Source: Geminicoccus sp036263595 (GTDB taxonomy: Bacteria; Pseudomonadota; Alphaproteobacteria; Geminicoccales; Geminicoccaceae). Taken from it: a stretch of DNA of 64,000 bases. The notes beneath the pieces are model-generated. The model saw nothing but the letters and a program-made list of their open reading frames with translations, made no database searches and was not told the origin of the DNA. Positions 26,375 through 36,401 of the stretch are shown in pieces (positions within the stretch are counted from its first letter, which is position 1; the number at the start of each line of letters is the position of its first letter). Where the stretch lies: NCBI RefSeq assembly GCF_036263595.1, contig NZ_DATAGQ010000120.1, positions 1 to 64,000 of the forward strand. Direction: 5' to 3'. A program made the position numbers and the translations under genes.

Positions 26375-26541
26375 GGATGTGCTCCGACCGCGAGGCCTGA
26401 GGTTGGCTCGCTCACACTCCGGCAGGTGTACTTAAAGAGCCAGTCCGTCAAGAACTGGATGGAATATGTCATAATCTATCTACCTGTAATTCCGTCGAAT
26501 CTGTCGCTTCTCCACGTTGCCCGTCCGCAGATGTAACCTGC

Positions 26542-27660
26542 ATGCCCGCCGTGCTCGTCTATCGCGATCGGCTGCTGGCTCCACCGGAGAGCTTCGTGCC
26601 GCGCCAGTACGTCGCTTTCCAGCGATTGCGACCCCTGTTCCTCGGCAGCCGGCGCGACGTCGCGTTTGAGGCGCTAGGTGCCGATGCGGCCATCCTCGGT
26701 GAACTTGCCGGGACACGTCCGTGGCAGGTGCCGTTGTTCAAGCAGCTCGGGATCGTGCCAAGCGCGCTCGTTCGCTGGGCACGCGAGCGCGACGTGAGGA
26801 TCGTGCATGCCCAGTTCGGCCGCGGCGGCGCGCTTGCCTTGCCGCTGGCCGATGCCTTGGGCGTCCCGTTGGTCGTGACTTTCCACGGCGGCGATGCGAG
26901 CAAGGCGTCCCATTTCCGCCGGCAGATGTTCCCGACCGTGTTCCAGCGCCGCTGGCCGGAACTCCAGCGCCGAGCCCAGAAATTCTTCTGCGTGTCCGAT
27001 CATGTGCGGCGGCTGTTGCTGGAGCGAGGCGTGCGTGACGACCTCCTGGCCGTGCACCATCTGGGAGTCGTGCTGCCCGAAGCAACCGCCAGATCAAAGC
27101 CAGCCGGTAGCCGCCTGCTCTGCGTAGGTCGCTTCGTCCCCAAGAAAGGCTTTGCCGACGCGATCGCAGCTCTGAGGCATGCCCGGTCGATGGGTAGCCG
27201 CCTGGAACTCGACCTGATCGGTGACGGCCCGCTGCGGCCGGAGCTCGAGCAGGCTGCACAAGACCTGCCGGTGCGCTTCCTAGGCTGGCAGAGCCCGGAG
27301 GCAGTCGGTCAGGCCATGGAGGATGCTTTGGCATTGATGGTCCCGAGCCGTACTGCTGCCAGCGGCGATGCGGAGGGTCTGCCGACAGTGGTCCTGGAAG
27401 CTCAGGCGCGCGGGTTGCTCGTCGTGGCCACGCGTCATGCCGGCATTCCCGAAGCCGTGTCGGACGGCCAGAACGGCCTGCTCGTTCCCGAGGGCGATCC
27501 GGCTGCACTGGGCGATGCGCTCGTGCGGGTGGAAAAGGAGCCGCATCTTCGTGCGGCGCTCGTGACGGCTGCACTTGCATCGGTCCGGGCCGGTTTCGAC
27601 GCCCGTCTGCAGTCCGAGCGGCTGGAACAGCGGCTCCTGGCCCTGCTGGGCAACTCCTAA
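26542..27660 (+). CDS. glycosyltransferase family 4
   Basis: 372 residues. C-terminal GT4 signature: LLCVGRFVPKKGF, DLIGDGPLRPELE, and EGLPTVVLEAQARGLLVVATRHAGIPEAV with the nucleotide-sugar-binding Glu pair. The N-terminal half has VHAQFGRGGALALPLA and FHGGDASK, as in colanic-acid/amylovoran-type transferases (WcaL/AmsK-like). Probably adds a sugar to an exopolysaccharide or lipid-linked glycan at the inner face of the membrane. No other polysaccharide genes are nearby, so the acceptor cannot be inferred. Confidence 0.85.
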   Translation: MPAVLVYRDRLLAPPESFVPRQYVAFQRLRPLFLGSRRDVAFEALGADAAILGELAGTRPWQVPLFKQLGIVPSALVRWARERDVRIVHAQFGRGGALALPLADALGVPLVVTFHGGDASKASHFRRQMFPTVFQRRWPELQRRAQKFFCVSDHVRRLLLERGVRDDLLAVHHLGVVLPEATARSKPAGSRLLCVGRFVPKKGFADAIAALRHARSMGSRLELDLIGDGPLRPELEQAAQDLPVRFLGWQSPEAVGQAMEDALALMVPSRTAASGDAEGLPTVVLEAQARGLLVVATRHAGIPEAVSDGQNGLLVPEGDPAALGDALVRVEKEPHLRAALVTAALASVRAGFDARLQSERLEQRLLALLGNS

Positions 27661-27722
27661 GCCTTGCGGCGGCAGGCGCCCCGACCGACATGAGCTGCAT
27701 GGACACGCAAGCGGGGTGGTGC

Positions 27723-28598
27723 ATGAGCGAACTGGACCTAGTCGCGCTCGACGGGCGTGCGGTGGTGCGGATCGGCGGGGAAGACCGGTTCGAATTCCTG
27801 CAGAACCTCGTGAGCGGCGATGTTGCCAGGGTCGAGCAGGGCCTTGCCATCTGGAGCGCCCTGCTCACCCCTCAGGGCAAGTATCTGTTCGATTTCTTCC
27901 TCTATCCGGCAAGCGGGTCGATCCTGCTCGACGTGGAAGCGGGACGCGCCCTGGACCTGATCCGCCGCCTCATGCTGTATCGTCTGCGTGCCAGGGTCAC
28001 GATCGAGGACGAGAGCGTCCATCGTCAGGTGTTTGCCCTGCTCGGGCGGGATGCGCCCGCGGCTGCAGGACTTGCGGCCAACCCAGGTTCGTGTGCGCCC
28101 TATGGTGATGGCTTTGCGGCGGTGGATTCCCGGGTCCTGGAGCTGGGGGTGCGCCTGGTGCACCCTGGTCCACCATCACTGCCTGGCGCGACGATCGCAC
28201 CGTTTTCGACATGGGACCTGGCGCGGCTGGCCGCCGGCGTGCCGGATGGGACACGGGACCTGATCGTCGATCGCACGACTCTGCTTGAGGCCGGCTTCGA
28301 CGAGCTGGGCGGCATCAGTTTCGAGAAGGGCTGCTATGTCGGCCAGGAGCTGACGGCGCGCATGAAGTATCGCGGCCTGCTCAAGAAGCGCCTGTTCCCG
28401 ATTGTCACGAACGAACAAGCCTTGCCGGAGGCCGGCACGCCGATCACGGGCCCGGCTGGCGAGGAGGTCGGCGAGATGCGTTCGTCCTCTGGCCAGCTCG
28501 GGTTGGCGCTCCTGCGGATCGAGGCCGCGACGGGTGAGCTGACAGCCGGCGCAACCCGCCTGGAAGTCAGGCGACCATCCTGGCTGGCGGCCGCCTGA
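27723..28598 (+). CDS. ygfZ: YgfZ/IbaG-type folate-dependent Fe-S protein
   Basis: 291 residues from ATG 27723, preceded by GGGGTGG; ATG 27690 is an in-frame alternative. GcvT-like fold with the YgfZ hallmark KGCYVGQE (Cys implicated in Fe-S cluster protein maintenance), preceded by LLEAGFDELGGISF. N-terminal FLQNLVSGDV and PQGKYLFDFFL match the family. YgfZ uses tetrahydrofolate in assembly or repair of certain Fe-S enzymes. It converges on ppdK with only 9 bases between stops. Confidence 0.92.
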   Translation: MSELDLVALDGRAVVRIGGEDRFEFLQNLVSGDVARVEQGLAIWSALLTPQGKYLFDFFLYPASGSILLDVEAGRALDLIRRLMLYRLRARVTIEDESVHRQVFALLGRDAPAAAGLAANPGSCAPYGDGFAAVDSRVLELGVRLVHPGPPSLPGATIAPFSTWDLARLAAGVPDGTRDLIVDRTTLLEAGFDELGGISFEKGCYVGQELTARMKYRGLLKKRLFPIVTNEQALPEAGTPITGPAGEEVGEMRSSSGQLGLALLRIEAATGELTAGATRLEVRRPSWLAAA

Positions 28599-28607
28599 CC
28601 CGGTGGC

Positions 28608-31277
28608 TCAGTTCATGCGCTCCCGCACAGCCGCCTGCGCCGCGGCCAGGCGCGCGATCGGCACGCGATAGGGCGAGCACGAAACGTAGTCCAACCCAAT
28701 CCGATGGCAGAAGCCTACCGAAGCCGGGTCGCCGCCATGCTCGCCGCAGATGCCTAGCTTCAGCTCGGGTCTGGTCGCCCTGCCCCGCTCCTTGGCGATC
28801 CGGATCAGCTCGCCCACGCCCTCCTGATCGAGGGTCTGGAACGGGTCGGCCGGAAAGATGCCGTCCTGGATGTAGCGCTCCATGAACTTGCCGCTGTCGT
28901 CCCGGGATAGGCCCAGCGTCATCTGGGTCAGGTCATTGGTGCCGAAGCTGAAGAAGGCGGCGTGGCTGGCAATGGCGGAAGCTTGCAGGGCCGCGCGCGG
29001 CAGCTCGATCATCGTGCCGATCAGGTAGGTCAGCTCGCGGCCGCTCTCCTGCATGACCTGGGCTGCCATCGCCTCGACCTTGTTCTTGATCAGCTCCAGT
29101 TCCCGCGCCATGCCGACGAGCGGGATCATGACTTCCGGGATGATGGTTTCGCCAGACTTCTCGTAGACGGCGACCGCCGCCTCGAAGATGGCACGCGCCT
29201 GCATCTCGTAGATCTCGGGGAACAGGACGCCCAGCCGGCAGCCTCGCAGGCCGAGCATCGGGTTAGCCTCGGTCAGTTCGGCCAGACGGCGCTTCACGAA
29301 CTTCGGCTCGACTCCCGCCGCCGCGGCCACTTCCGTGATCTCGTGCGGCTCGTGCGGCAGGAACTCGTGCAATGGCGGGTCGAGCAGCCGGATCGTGACG
29401 GGCAGGCCCTGCATGATCGTGAAGAGCTCGACGAAGTCCCGGCGCTGCATCGGCAGGATCTTGGACAGCGCCCGGGTCCGCCCCGGCCCATCCTCCGCCA
29501 GGATCATCTCGCGCATGGCCAGGATCCGGTCGTCCTGGAAGAACATGTGCTCGGTCCGGCAAAGGCCGATGCCCTCTGCGCCGAAGCGTCGTGCGGTCCT
29601 GGCATCCAGCGGAGTCTCGGCGTTGGTGCGCACCTTGAGGGAACGCATCGAATCCGCCCAGCCCATCAGCATCGCGAACTCGCCGGACAGCTGCGGCTCC
29701 ACGGTGGGTATCCTGCCGAGCATGACCGTACCGGTGCCGCCGTCGACGGTGATCACGTCACCTTCGGCTACCCGGGTGCCGCGGACGTAGAAGCAGCGGC
29801 TCTCATAGTCGATCAGGAGATCGCCGGCACCGCAGACGCAGGCCTTGCCCATGCCGCGCGCGACCACCGCCGCGTGGCTGGTCATGCCGCCGCGGCTGGT
29901 GAGGATGCCTTGCGCGGCGTGCATGCCGTGGATGTCGTCGGGCGACGTCTCGATGCGCACGAGGATCACCTGTTCGCTCGCGGCGGCACGGCGCTCGGCC
30001 ATGTCGGCCGAGAACACGACCTTGCCGGAGACGGCGCCGGGTGAGGCCGGGAGGCCCTTGGTCAGGATGGTCTTCTCGGCCTTCGGGTCGAGGGTTGGAT
30101 GGAGCAGCTGATCGAGGGACGCTGGATCGACGCGCAGAACCGCCTCCTCGCGGCTCAGCAACCCGTCGTTCGCCATCTCCACCGCGATCTTCAGGGCGGC
30201 CTGCGCAGTCCGCTTGCCGGTGCGGGTCTGCAGAACGTAGAGCTTGCCCTGCTCGATCGTGAATTCGATGTCCTGCATGTCGCGATAATGGCCTTCCAGC
30301 TTCTGGAAGAGCGTAACGAGTTCGGCATAGGACTGGGGCAGGACCTCTTCCATCGGGGGCAGGTCGTTGCCCCCCTCCTCACCCATCTTGCGGGTCAGCG
30401 GTTGCGGCGTGCGGATGCCTGCCACCACATCCTCGCCCTGCGCATTGACCAGGAACTCGCCATAATAGGCGTTCTCGCCGGTGGAGGGGTTGCGGGTGAA
30501 AGCGACGCCGGTGGCACAGTCCTGCCCCATGTTGCCGAACACCATGGCCTGCACGGTCACCGCCGTGCCCATCTCCGCAGAGATGTCATGGAGCCGGCGA
30601 TAGGTGACGGCGCGCGGCGTCATCCAGGAGCTGAACACGGCGCCGATCGCTGCCCAGAGCTGGTCCTGCGGCGTCTCCGGGAACGGCTTGCCCGTCTGCT
30701 CCTGCACGATCGTCTTGAACTGTTCGACCAGCTCTTCCAGGTCCGCCGCCGAAAGGTCGGTGTCGAAGCGGGCTTCGCGTTCCCGCTTCATGTCCTCCAG
30801 GGCTTCCTCGAACAGATAATGGTCCACCTCGAGCACGACGTCGCCGAACATCTGGATGAAGCGGCGATAGCTGTCGAAGGCGAACCGGCGATCGCCGCTG
30901 CCCTTGGCGAGACCCTCGACGGTGGTGCTGTTCAGGCCGAGGTTCAGCACCGTGTCCATCATTCCCGGCATCGAGACTGGCGCGCCGGAGCGAACCGACA
31001 CCAACAGCGGCCGGTCAGGGTCGCCGAAGCCTCGACCGACCAAGTTCTCCACCGCCGCGAGGGCGACCGCGACCTCCGACTGCAGCTGGTCCGGGTAGGT
31101 CTTTCCCCGGGCGTAGTAGTGCGTGCAGACCTCGGTCGTGATGGTGAACCCGGGTGGCACCGGCAGGCCGAGCTTGGCCATCTCACCGAGATTGGCGCCT
31201 TTGCCGCCCAGTAGCTTCTTCATGTCGGCCGCACCGTCGGCTGTGCCGCCGCCAAAGCTGTACACCCATCGCGCCAT
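28608..31277 (-). CDS. ppdK: pyruvate, phosphate dikinase
   Basis: 889 residues from ATG 31277 (MARWVYSFGGG), with GAGGGCGAG upstream; the longer frame is rejected. Interconverts pyruvate + ATP + Pi and PEP + AMP + PPi. N-terminal ATP-grasp domain (LLGGKGANLGEMA, RSGAPVSMPGMMDTVLNLG), the swivelling phosphohistidine domain GGMTSHAAVVARGMGKACV, and the C-terminal PEP/pyruvate barrel with ELPRAAL, FSFGTNDLTQMTLG and GICGEHGGDP. All catalytic segments are intact. Last gene of the glyQ-glyS-ppdK run, 22 bases from glyS. Confidence 0.97.
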   Translation of the reverse strand: MARWVYSFGGGTADGAADMKKLLGGKGANLGEMAKLGLPVPPGFTITTEVCTHYYARGKTYPDQLQSEVAVALAAVENLVGRGFGDPDRPLLVSVRSGAPVSMPGMMDTVLNLGLNSTTVEGLAKGSGDRRFAFDSYRRFIQMFGDVVLEVDHYLFEEALEDMKREREARFDTDLSAADLEELVEQFKTIVQEQTGKPFPETPQDQLWAAIGAVFSSWMTPRAVTYRRLHDISAEMGTAVTVQAMVFGNMGQDCATGVAFTRNPSTGENAYYGEFLVNAQGEDVVAGIRTPQPLTRKMGEEGGNDLPPMEEVLPQSYAELVTLFQKLEGHYRDMQDIEFTIEQGKLYVLQTRTGKRTAQAALKIAVEMANDGLLSREEAVLRVDPASLDQLLHPTLDPKAEKTILTKGLPASPGAVSGKVVFSADMAERRAAASEQVILVRIETSPDDIHGMHAAQGILTSRGGMTSHAAVVARGMGKACVCGAGDLLIDYESRCFYVRGTRVAEGDVITVDGGTGTVMLGRIPTVEPQLSGEFAMLMGWADSMRSLKVRTNAETPLDARTARRFGAEGIGLCRTEHMFFQDDRILAMREMILAEDGPGRTRALSKILPMQRRDFVELFTIMQGLPVTIRLLDPPLHEFLPHEPHEITEVAAAAGVEPKFVKRRLAELTEANPMLGLRGCRLGVLFPEIYEMQARAIFEAAVAVYEKSGETIIPEVMIPLVGMARELELIKNKVEAMAAQVMQESGRELTYLIGTMIELPRAALQASAIASHAAFFSFGTNDLTQMTLGLSRDDSGKFMERYIQDGIFPADPFQTLDQEGVGELIRIAKERGRATRPELKLGICGEHGGDPASVGFCHRIGLDYVSCSPYRVPIARLAAAQAAVRERMN

Positions 31278-31299
31278 CGCTCGCCCTCGCTTTACGGGT

Positions 31300-33402
31300 T
31301 CACGCCTTGCCCGGCTGTGCCGGAGCGTCCTCGACCTTACCGAAGTCTGCCACGGCACCCAGTGCGGTGCGAATGGTCGAAAGCAGGTGCAGGCGATTCC
31401 GACGCAGCTCGGGCTGATCGACGTTCACCAGTACCTTGTCGAAGAATTCGTCCAATACCGGGCGGAGGACCGCTAGAGCAGCCATGGCCGCTCCGTAGTC
31501 CTCGACCTGCAGGGCTTCCTCGATCTGCTGGCCGGCTTCTTGAAGAGCCGCTGCAAGTGCCTGCTCCGCCGGATCGATCAGCAGTGCTGGATCGGGGCGA
31601 CCCTCGTAGGCCGCCTGATCCTTCTTCTCTTCGATGCGCACGATGTTGACGGCTCGACGCCAAGCCGCGACCAGGTTGATGCCATCCTCGGTCGCCAGAA
31701 GGACCTGGAGGGCTTGCACGCGCGCCAGGATGCGAACCAAGTCGTCATCGTCGCCAGCGGCCGCCACGACGGCCGCGATCAGATCGTGACGCGTGCCCCT
31801 GGCCCGCTGCTGGACCTGCAGCCGGTCGATGAAGAAGCCGACAAGTTCCCGGCTCAGAACATCCGGATCCAACTGCCGGAACCGGTCGCCATAGAGGCTA
31901 AGCGAAGCCCCGAAGATCTTCTTCAGCGGCAGCCGGAGCTGGTTCTCCACGATCAGCCGGATGACGCCGAGCGCGGCCCGGCGCAGCGCGAACGGGTCCT
32001 TGGAGCCGCTCGGCCGGATGCCGGCCGCAAAGAAGCCGACCAGCGTGTCGATCTTGTCGGCCAACGCCACGGCGACCGGGACGGGCGCCGACGGGCAATG
32101 ATCGTCCGGCCCCTTCGGGGCATAGTGCTCTGCAACACCGTCGGCCACGTCGGCGGATTCGCCCTGGAGCCGGGCATAGTGCCCGCCCATGGTCCCCTGC
32201 AACTCGGGGAACTCGCCGACCATGCCCGTGACGAGATCACACTTCGCCAGCAAGGCCGCGCGTTCTGCGGCGGCCAGATCAAGGGAGGGAACTGCGGGCG
32301 CCAGCGAGGCTATCAGCCCGACCAGCCGCAGGACCTTCGCTTCCAGCGTGCCGAGGTCGGCATGGAAGACCATCCGCTGCAGCTGCGGGAGGCGGTCTTC
32401 CAGCCGGACTTCGCGGTCCTTGCCCCAAAAGAACCTGGCATCCCACAGCCTGGCGCGCAGGACCCGCTCGTTGCCGGCGATCACAGCGGCACCGCCATCG
32501 TCGGTTTCCCGGTTGGCCACCGTGATGAACCGGTCCGCCAGTGTGCCGTCCGCCTGACGGGTGGACAGATATTTCTGGTGCTCGCGCATTGAGGTCACCA
32601 GCACCTCGGAGGGCAGCTCCATGAAGTCCCTGTCGATGCGCCCGGACAGCGCCACCGGCCACTCGACCAATCCCTTCAGCTCTTCCACGAGCGACGGGTC
32701 GTCACCCAGGATCACGCCGGCCTGATCTGCCAGTGAGCGAGCCTGCGCCAGGATGGCCGTGCGACGCTGGTCCTGGTCGAGCATGACCTTGGCCGCAAGC
32801 AGCTTCTCGGACAGGTCGTCGAAGCCGTTCACATCCAACGGCTGCGGAGCCATGAATCGGTGGCCATGGCTGGTGCGGCCGGCTACCAGATCGCCAAAGC
32901 GCACCGGCACGGTTTCGCCGCCCAGCAGGCAGACCATGGACTGCAGGGGGCGCACCCAGCGGACGTCGCCCGAGCCCCAGCGCATGGATTTGGGCCACGG
33001 GAACCGGCCGAGGACACCCTCGATCAGCTCGCCGACGACGACGGACGCCCGCGCACCGGTCAGCGCCACCAGGGCATATAGCACCCTGCCCTTCTTGCCT
33101 TCGTCGCGCTCCTCGAGCCGATAGGACAAGCCGTTCAGGCTCTTGAAGAAGCCGTCTCTGGCCTGGGCGGGCGCGTCGACGCGCGGGCCGCGCCTTTCCA
33201 GCGTCCGGTCCGGCTGCTGCTCGGGCAACCCGTCCGCCACCAGCACCAGCCGCCGCGGCGTCGCGAAGGTCCGCATGCTCGTGGGCGCAAGGTCCGCGGC
33301 GGCCAGCCCGTCTCCCACCAGCCTCGCCAGGTCCAGGCGGGCCTGGTCCTGCATCCGGGCCGGGATCTCTTCCGACAGCAGTTCCAGCAGGAGCTCAGCC
33401 AC
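31300..33402 (-). CDS. glyS: glycyl-tRNA synthetase beta subunit
   Basis: 700 residues from GTG 33402 with GGAG seven bases upstream, overlapping glyQ by 8 bases. LLLELLSEEIPARMQ at the N-terminus, DFMELPSEVLVTSMREHQKYL, KCDLVTGMVGEFPELQG and DPFALRRAALGVIRL are GlyS signatures; the C-terminal DALR-like anticodon domain includes FFDKVLVNVD. Works with GlyQ as an alpha2beta2 enzyme. Confidence 0.97.
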   Translation of the reverse strand: MAELLLELLSEEIPARMQDQARLDLARLVGDGLAAADLAPTSMRTFATPRRLVLVADGLPEQQPDRTLERRGPRVDAPAQARDGFFKSLNGLSYRLEERDEGKKGRVLYALVALTGARASVVVGELIEGVLGRFPWPKSMRWGSGDVRWVRPLQSMVCLLGGETVPVRFGDLVAGRTSHGHRFMAPQPLDVNGFDDLSEKLLAAKVMLDQDQRRTAILAQARSLADQAGVILGDDPSLVEELKGLVEWPVALSGRIDRDFMELPSEVLVTSMREHQKYLSTRQADGTLADRFITVANRETDDGGAAVIAGNERVLRARLWDARFFWGKDREVRLEDRLPQLQRMVFHADLGTLEAKVLRLVGLIASLAPAVPSLDLAAAERAALLAKCDLVTGMVGEFPELQGTMGGHYARLQGESADVADGVAEHYAPKGPDDHCPSAPVPVAVALADKIDTLVGFFAAGIRPSGSKDPFALRRAALGVIRLIVENQLRLPLKKIFGASLSLYGDRFRQLDPDVLSRELVGFFIDRLQVQQRARGTRHDLIAAVVAAAGDDDDLVRILARVQALQVLLATEDGINLVAAWRRAVNIVRIEEKKDQAAYEGRPDPALLIDPAEQALAAALQEAGQQIEEALQVEDYGAAMAALAVLRPVLDEFFDKVLVNVDQPELRRNRLHLLSTIRTALGAVADFGKVEDAPAQPGKA

Positions 33403-34276
33403 GCGCCGTCTCCACGAGCTGCGTGGCGAGCCATGCCTCGCAGCAGGCCTTCGCCAGGGCGCGCACCCGGCCGATATAGGCCTGCCGTTCGGTGACCGAG
33501 ATGACCCCGCGCGCGTCCAGCAGGTTGAACAGGTGGCTGGCTTTCAGGCACTGATCGTAGGCCGGCAAGGGCAGGCGATGTTCCAGGATCGACCGGCAGT
33601 GCCGCTCGGCATCCTCGAAGTGCCGGAACAGGATGTCCGTGTCGGCATACTCGAAGTTGAACGCGGAATACTCCCGCTCGGCCTGCTGGAACACCTGGCC
33701 ATAGGTGAAGCCGCGACCGTTGAAATTCAGGTCGTAGACGTTCTCCACGCCCTGGATGTACATGGCGAGGCGCTCCAGGCCATAGGTCAGCTCGCCGGAG
33801 ACCGGCCGGCAGTCGATGCCGCCGACCTGCTGGAAATAGGTGAACTGGCTCACTTCCATGCCGTCGCACCAGACTTCCCAGCCCAGCCCCCAGGCACCCA
33901 GGGTCGGGCTCTCCCAGTCATCCTCGACGAAGCGCAGGTCGTGCAGTTCCGGGTCGACGCCGAGCGCGTAGAGGGACTGCAGATACAGCTCCTGGATGTT
34001 CGGTGGCGACGGCTTCAGGATGACCTGGAACTGGTAGTAGTGCTGCAGGCGGTTCGGGTTGGCACCATAGCGGCCGTCGGTCGGGCGGCGCGACGGTTGC
34101 ACATAGGCGGCGTTCCAGCTTTGCGGCCCCAGCGGGCGCAGGGTGGTGGCAGGGTGGAACGTGCCGGCACCCACTTCCATGTCGTAGGGCTGCAGGATGA
34201 CGCAGCCCTGGTCGGCCCAAAAGCGCTGCAGGGTGAGGATCAGGTCCTGGAAGCCGGGGCTGCCCTGGTCGCGCAA
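33395..34276 (-). CDS. glyQ: glycyl-tRNA synthetase alpha subunit
   Basis: 293 residues from TTG 34276 with GGAG seven bases upstream; no ATG is available near the homologous start. FQDLILTLQRFWADQGCVILQPYDMEVGAG opens the class II catalytic core, and YVQPSRRPTDGRYGENP-type sequence (here GANP) and EVWCDGMEVSQFTYFQQ complete the glycyl-adenylate site. The conserved RYG(E/A)NP carries Ala at the fourth position. Alpha subunit of the heterotetrameric enzyme. Confidence 0.96.
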   Translation of the reverse strand: MRDQGSPGFQDLILTLQRFWADQGCVILQPYDMEVGAGTFHPATTLRPLGPQSWNAAYVQPSRRPTDGRYGANPNRLQHYYQFQVILKPSPPNIQELYLQSLYALGVDPELHDLRFVEDDWESPTLGAWGLGWEVWCDGMEVSQFTYFQQVGGIDCRPVSGELTYGLERLAMYIQGVENVYDLNFNGRGFTYGQVFQQAEREYSAFNFEYADTDILFRHFEDAERHCRSILEHRLPLPAYDQCLKASHLFNLLDARGVISVTERQAYIGRVRALAKACCEAWLATQLVETARG

Positions 34277-34386
34277 ACTGGTCTCCGTCTTGGCGTCGTG
34301 CCGTTCCTCGGCCGGGGCCGGACCTTAGTTCCCGCATCTACGCCCGGCAAGGCGAGGACGGGTGTCGGATAGCCTGCTCTGGCGAC

Positions 34387-34599
34387 CTACTTGCGGTCGC
34401 AGGTGCACCAGCTTCCCTTTGGCAGGAAAGTCCCGCAGCGCGGGCAGGCCGCGAGTTCCACCGTCCTGGGATTGCCCTTCGGCGCGGCGCTGGAACGCCG
34501 CTTGTCGCTGGCCTTGCTGGCGGAGCGCATCAGGAAGAACGCGATGGCGACCACGAACAGGACGACGAGAATCTTGCCGATGGAGAGGGTGGTGATCAT
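34387..34599 (-). CDS. small membrane protein with C-terminal zinc ribbon
   Basis: 70 residues from ATG 34599; a GTG at 34641 would add 14. One membrane segment (IGKILVVLFVVAIAFFLM), a basic linker, then Cys52, Cys55, Cys65 and Cys67 in CPRCG...CTC, a probable metal-binding knuckle. Resembles short PP0621-type proteins of unknown function. It lies between sppA and glyQ on the same strand, 74 bases from the sppA stop, so probably part of that operon. Confidence 0.65.
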   Translation of the reverse strand: MITTLSIGKILVVLFVVAIAFFLMRSASKASDKRRSSAAPKGNPRTVELAACPRCGTFLPKGSWCTCDRK

Positions 34600-34673
34600 G
34601 GCGCCGGAATAGCTGTTGTTGGCGGTGGTGGCCAGCGTCACCGAGGTAGAACGCGCGCCGGTCGGCAGCCCGG

Positions 34674-35489
34674 CTAGAGCCCGTACCGCCCGAACGCCAG
34701 CCGCTCCTCGACGGCACCCAGGATCAAGCCGCTCGCATGATCGATCCCCAGGCGCCGCTGCAGCCAGGAACGTCGCTGGCCATAGGTCTTGATCCGCAGC
34801 TTGTCACCAAAGCGCGCGCGCAGCACCGTCTCCGGCGTCCCGAGTTGGTCCACGAGCCCGAGCGCCTTGCCGCGCTCGCCGAGCCAGACCCGTCCGGAGA
34901 AGATCTCCTCGTCTGGACCGGCGAGCTTGCCGGCTCGGCGGCTGCGGACATGGTCGATGAAGGCCTGATGAACATCGCCCTGGATCTCGTCGAGCAGTTG
35001 CAGGTCCTCTGGAGTCTGCGGCCGGAACGGATCGAGCATCGCCTTGCGTTCGCCGCGTGTCCGCACGCGGCGCTCGATCCCGAGCTTGTCGATCGCATCG
35101 ACGAAGCCGAAGCCGGCCGAGACCACCCCGATCGAACCGACCAGCGAGCAGCGATGGGCGAAGACCTCGTCCCCGGCGCATAGGAGCCAGTATCCGCCGG
35201 ATGCCGCCACGTCCTCGGCAAAGGTCAGCACGCGCTTGCGCTTGCGCTCGGCAAGAGAGCGGATCTTCTCGCCGATCAGGGCGGACTGCACCGGCGAGCC
35301 GCCGGGGCTGTTCACCACGATCGCGACCGTGTCGGCATGCTTGTGCCTGAACGCCGCCTCGAGGATCCCGTTCACGCTGGCGAGCGTCATCCCGCCTCGG
35401 CCAGGCAGGCTGCCGATGACGCCGGACAACCGCACCAGCGGCACGATCGGGTGCTTCGGGAATGGCCAGAATCGCTCCAAGTTCAACAA
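34674..35489 (-). CDS. sppA: S49 family serine peptidase (SppA-like)
   Basis: About 271 residues from TTG 35489 or 35486, the latter in a TTGA overlap with the trmN stop; GGAG lies seven to ten bases upstream. Single-domain S49 peptidase: VVNSPGGSPVQSALI, EDVAASGGYWLLCAGDEVFAH, catalytic Ser in LVGSIGVVSAG, and the catalytic Lys in GERKAMLDPFRPQTPED. Such enzymes cut signal peptides or membrane-protein remnants in or at the membrane. No clear N-terminal membrane anchor is seen with this start. Confidence 0.88.
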   Translation of the reverse strand: MLNLERFWPFPKHPIVPLVRLSGVIGSLPGRGGMTLASVNGILEAAFRHKHADTVAIVVNSPGGSPVQSALIGEKIRSLAERKRKRVLTFAEDVAASGGYWLLCAGDEVFAHRCSLVGSIGVVSAGFGFVDAIDKLGIERRVRTRGERKAMLDPFRPQTPEDLQLLDEIQGDVHQAFIDHVRSRRAGKLAGPDEEIFSGRVWLGERGKALGLVDQLGTPETVLRARFGDKLRIKTYGQRRSWLQRRLGIDHASGLILGAVEERLAFGRYGL

Positions 35490-36292
35490 ACGGCGTCTCC
35501 TCTGTCCCAATCGATCGCAGCGCCCCGCTCCAGCACCGCACGCGCCCCCTCGGTCCATCTGCGGTCGTCGGCATGCAGCACGAAGCCGCCGAGAAGACGT
35601 GCCGGCGTCCGCACAGCCTTGCGGGCATGGATCAGGACGCGGTGGGCCGGCCCGCCGGCATAAGGATGAACCGGCAGGATCCGCACATCGCCGGCGATAC
35701 CGTCCATGGCAGCGACTGTCTCTACGATCCGATCGGCACGCAGGATCACCACCAGGTGGCCTCGTGGCCTGCACAGCCGCAGGCAGTGCCCGATCCAGGC
35801 GGACAGCGCCAGCTGGCCGAACCGGGCCCGTTCTCGCTGTTCGTCCGGGGAGCGGGACGAATCCTGGTCATGGTACGGCGGATTGCTCAGGACGAGGTCG
35901 AACCCTTGCCGGTCCTTGTAGCCGGCAAGGTCGGCCTGCCGGACCTCGAAGCGATCCTGCCAGCCGTTCGCCAGGATGTTGGCGCTGGCTTCGGCGACGG
36001 CATCGGGCGCGACGTCGATCGCCGTGATGTTCGGGCTGTTCGTCCGCGCGGCGACGCACAGGCCGACCGCGCCACTGCCACACCCGGCGTCCAGGATACG
36101 CTCCTTTGCCTGAACAGGCGCTGCCGCCCCGAGCAGGACAGCATCCAGAGCTGGCCGGTCTCGCCCCTGGACAGCCTTCATCCGGACCCTGCCGCCGAGC
36201 AGCGAATAGAGCGCGTTCTGCCCGGCTGGACCATGAACCGGGTCCGTTGCCTCACCGTATCCACTATCTATCGGCAGGCGGGATGCAATCAC
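35483..36292 (-). CDS. tRNA1(Val) A37 N6-methyltransferase-like protein
   Basis: About 269 residues from GTG 36292 with GGAAG six bases upstream; the open frame continues to 36586 but would overlap divergent ispB. SAM-binding motif ILDAGCGSGAVGLCVA, acidic loop IDVAPDAV, and catalytic LSNPPYHDQ (NPPY, typical of N6-adenine methylation). The pre-motif LLGGRVRMKAVQGRDRPALDAVLLGA is that of COG4123/TrmN6. First gene of the trmN-sppA-glyQ-glyS-ppdK direction. Confidence 0.85.
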   Translation of the reverse strand: MIASRLPIDSGYGEATDPVHGPAGQNALYSLLGGRVRMKAVQGRDRPALDAVLLGAAAPVQAKERILDAGCGSGAVGLCVAARTNSPNITAIDVAPDAVAEASANILANGWQDRFEVRQADLAGYKDRQGFDLVLSNPPYHDQDSSRSPDEQRERARFGQLALSAWIGHCLRLCRPRGHLVVILRADRIVETVAAMDGIAGDVRILPVHPYAGGPAHRVLIHARKAVRTPARLLGGFVLHADDRRWTEGARAVLERGAAIDWDRGDAVC

Positions 36293-36401
36293 ACGGATCT
36301 TCCGGTCGGTTTGCCACTCGTCGCCACGCCATGTTAGCAACGCGGCGCCGCGTTCGAACGCTGCATCTGACTGATCGAGCCTTTGGACGAGGACGACGGA
36401 G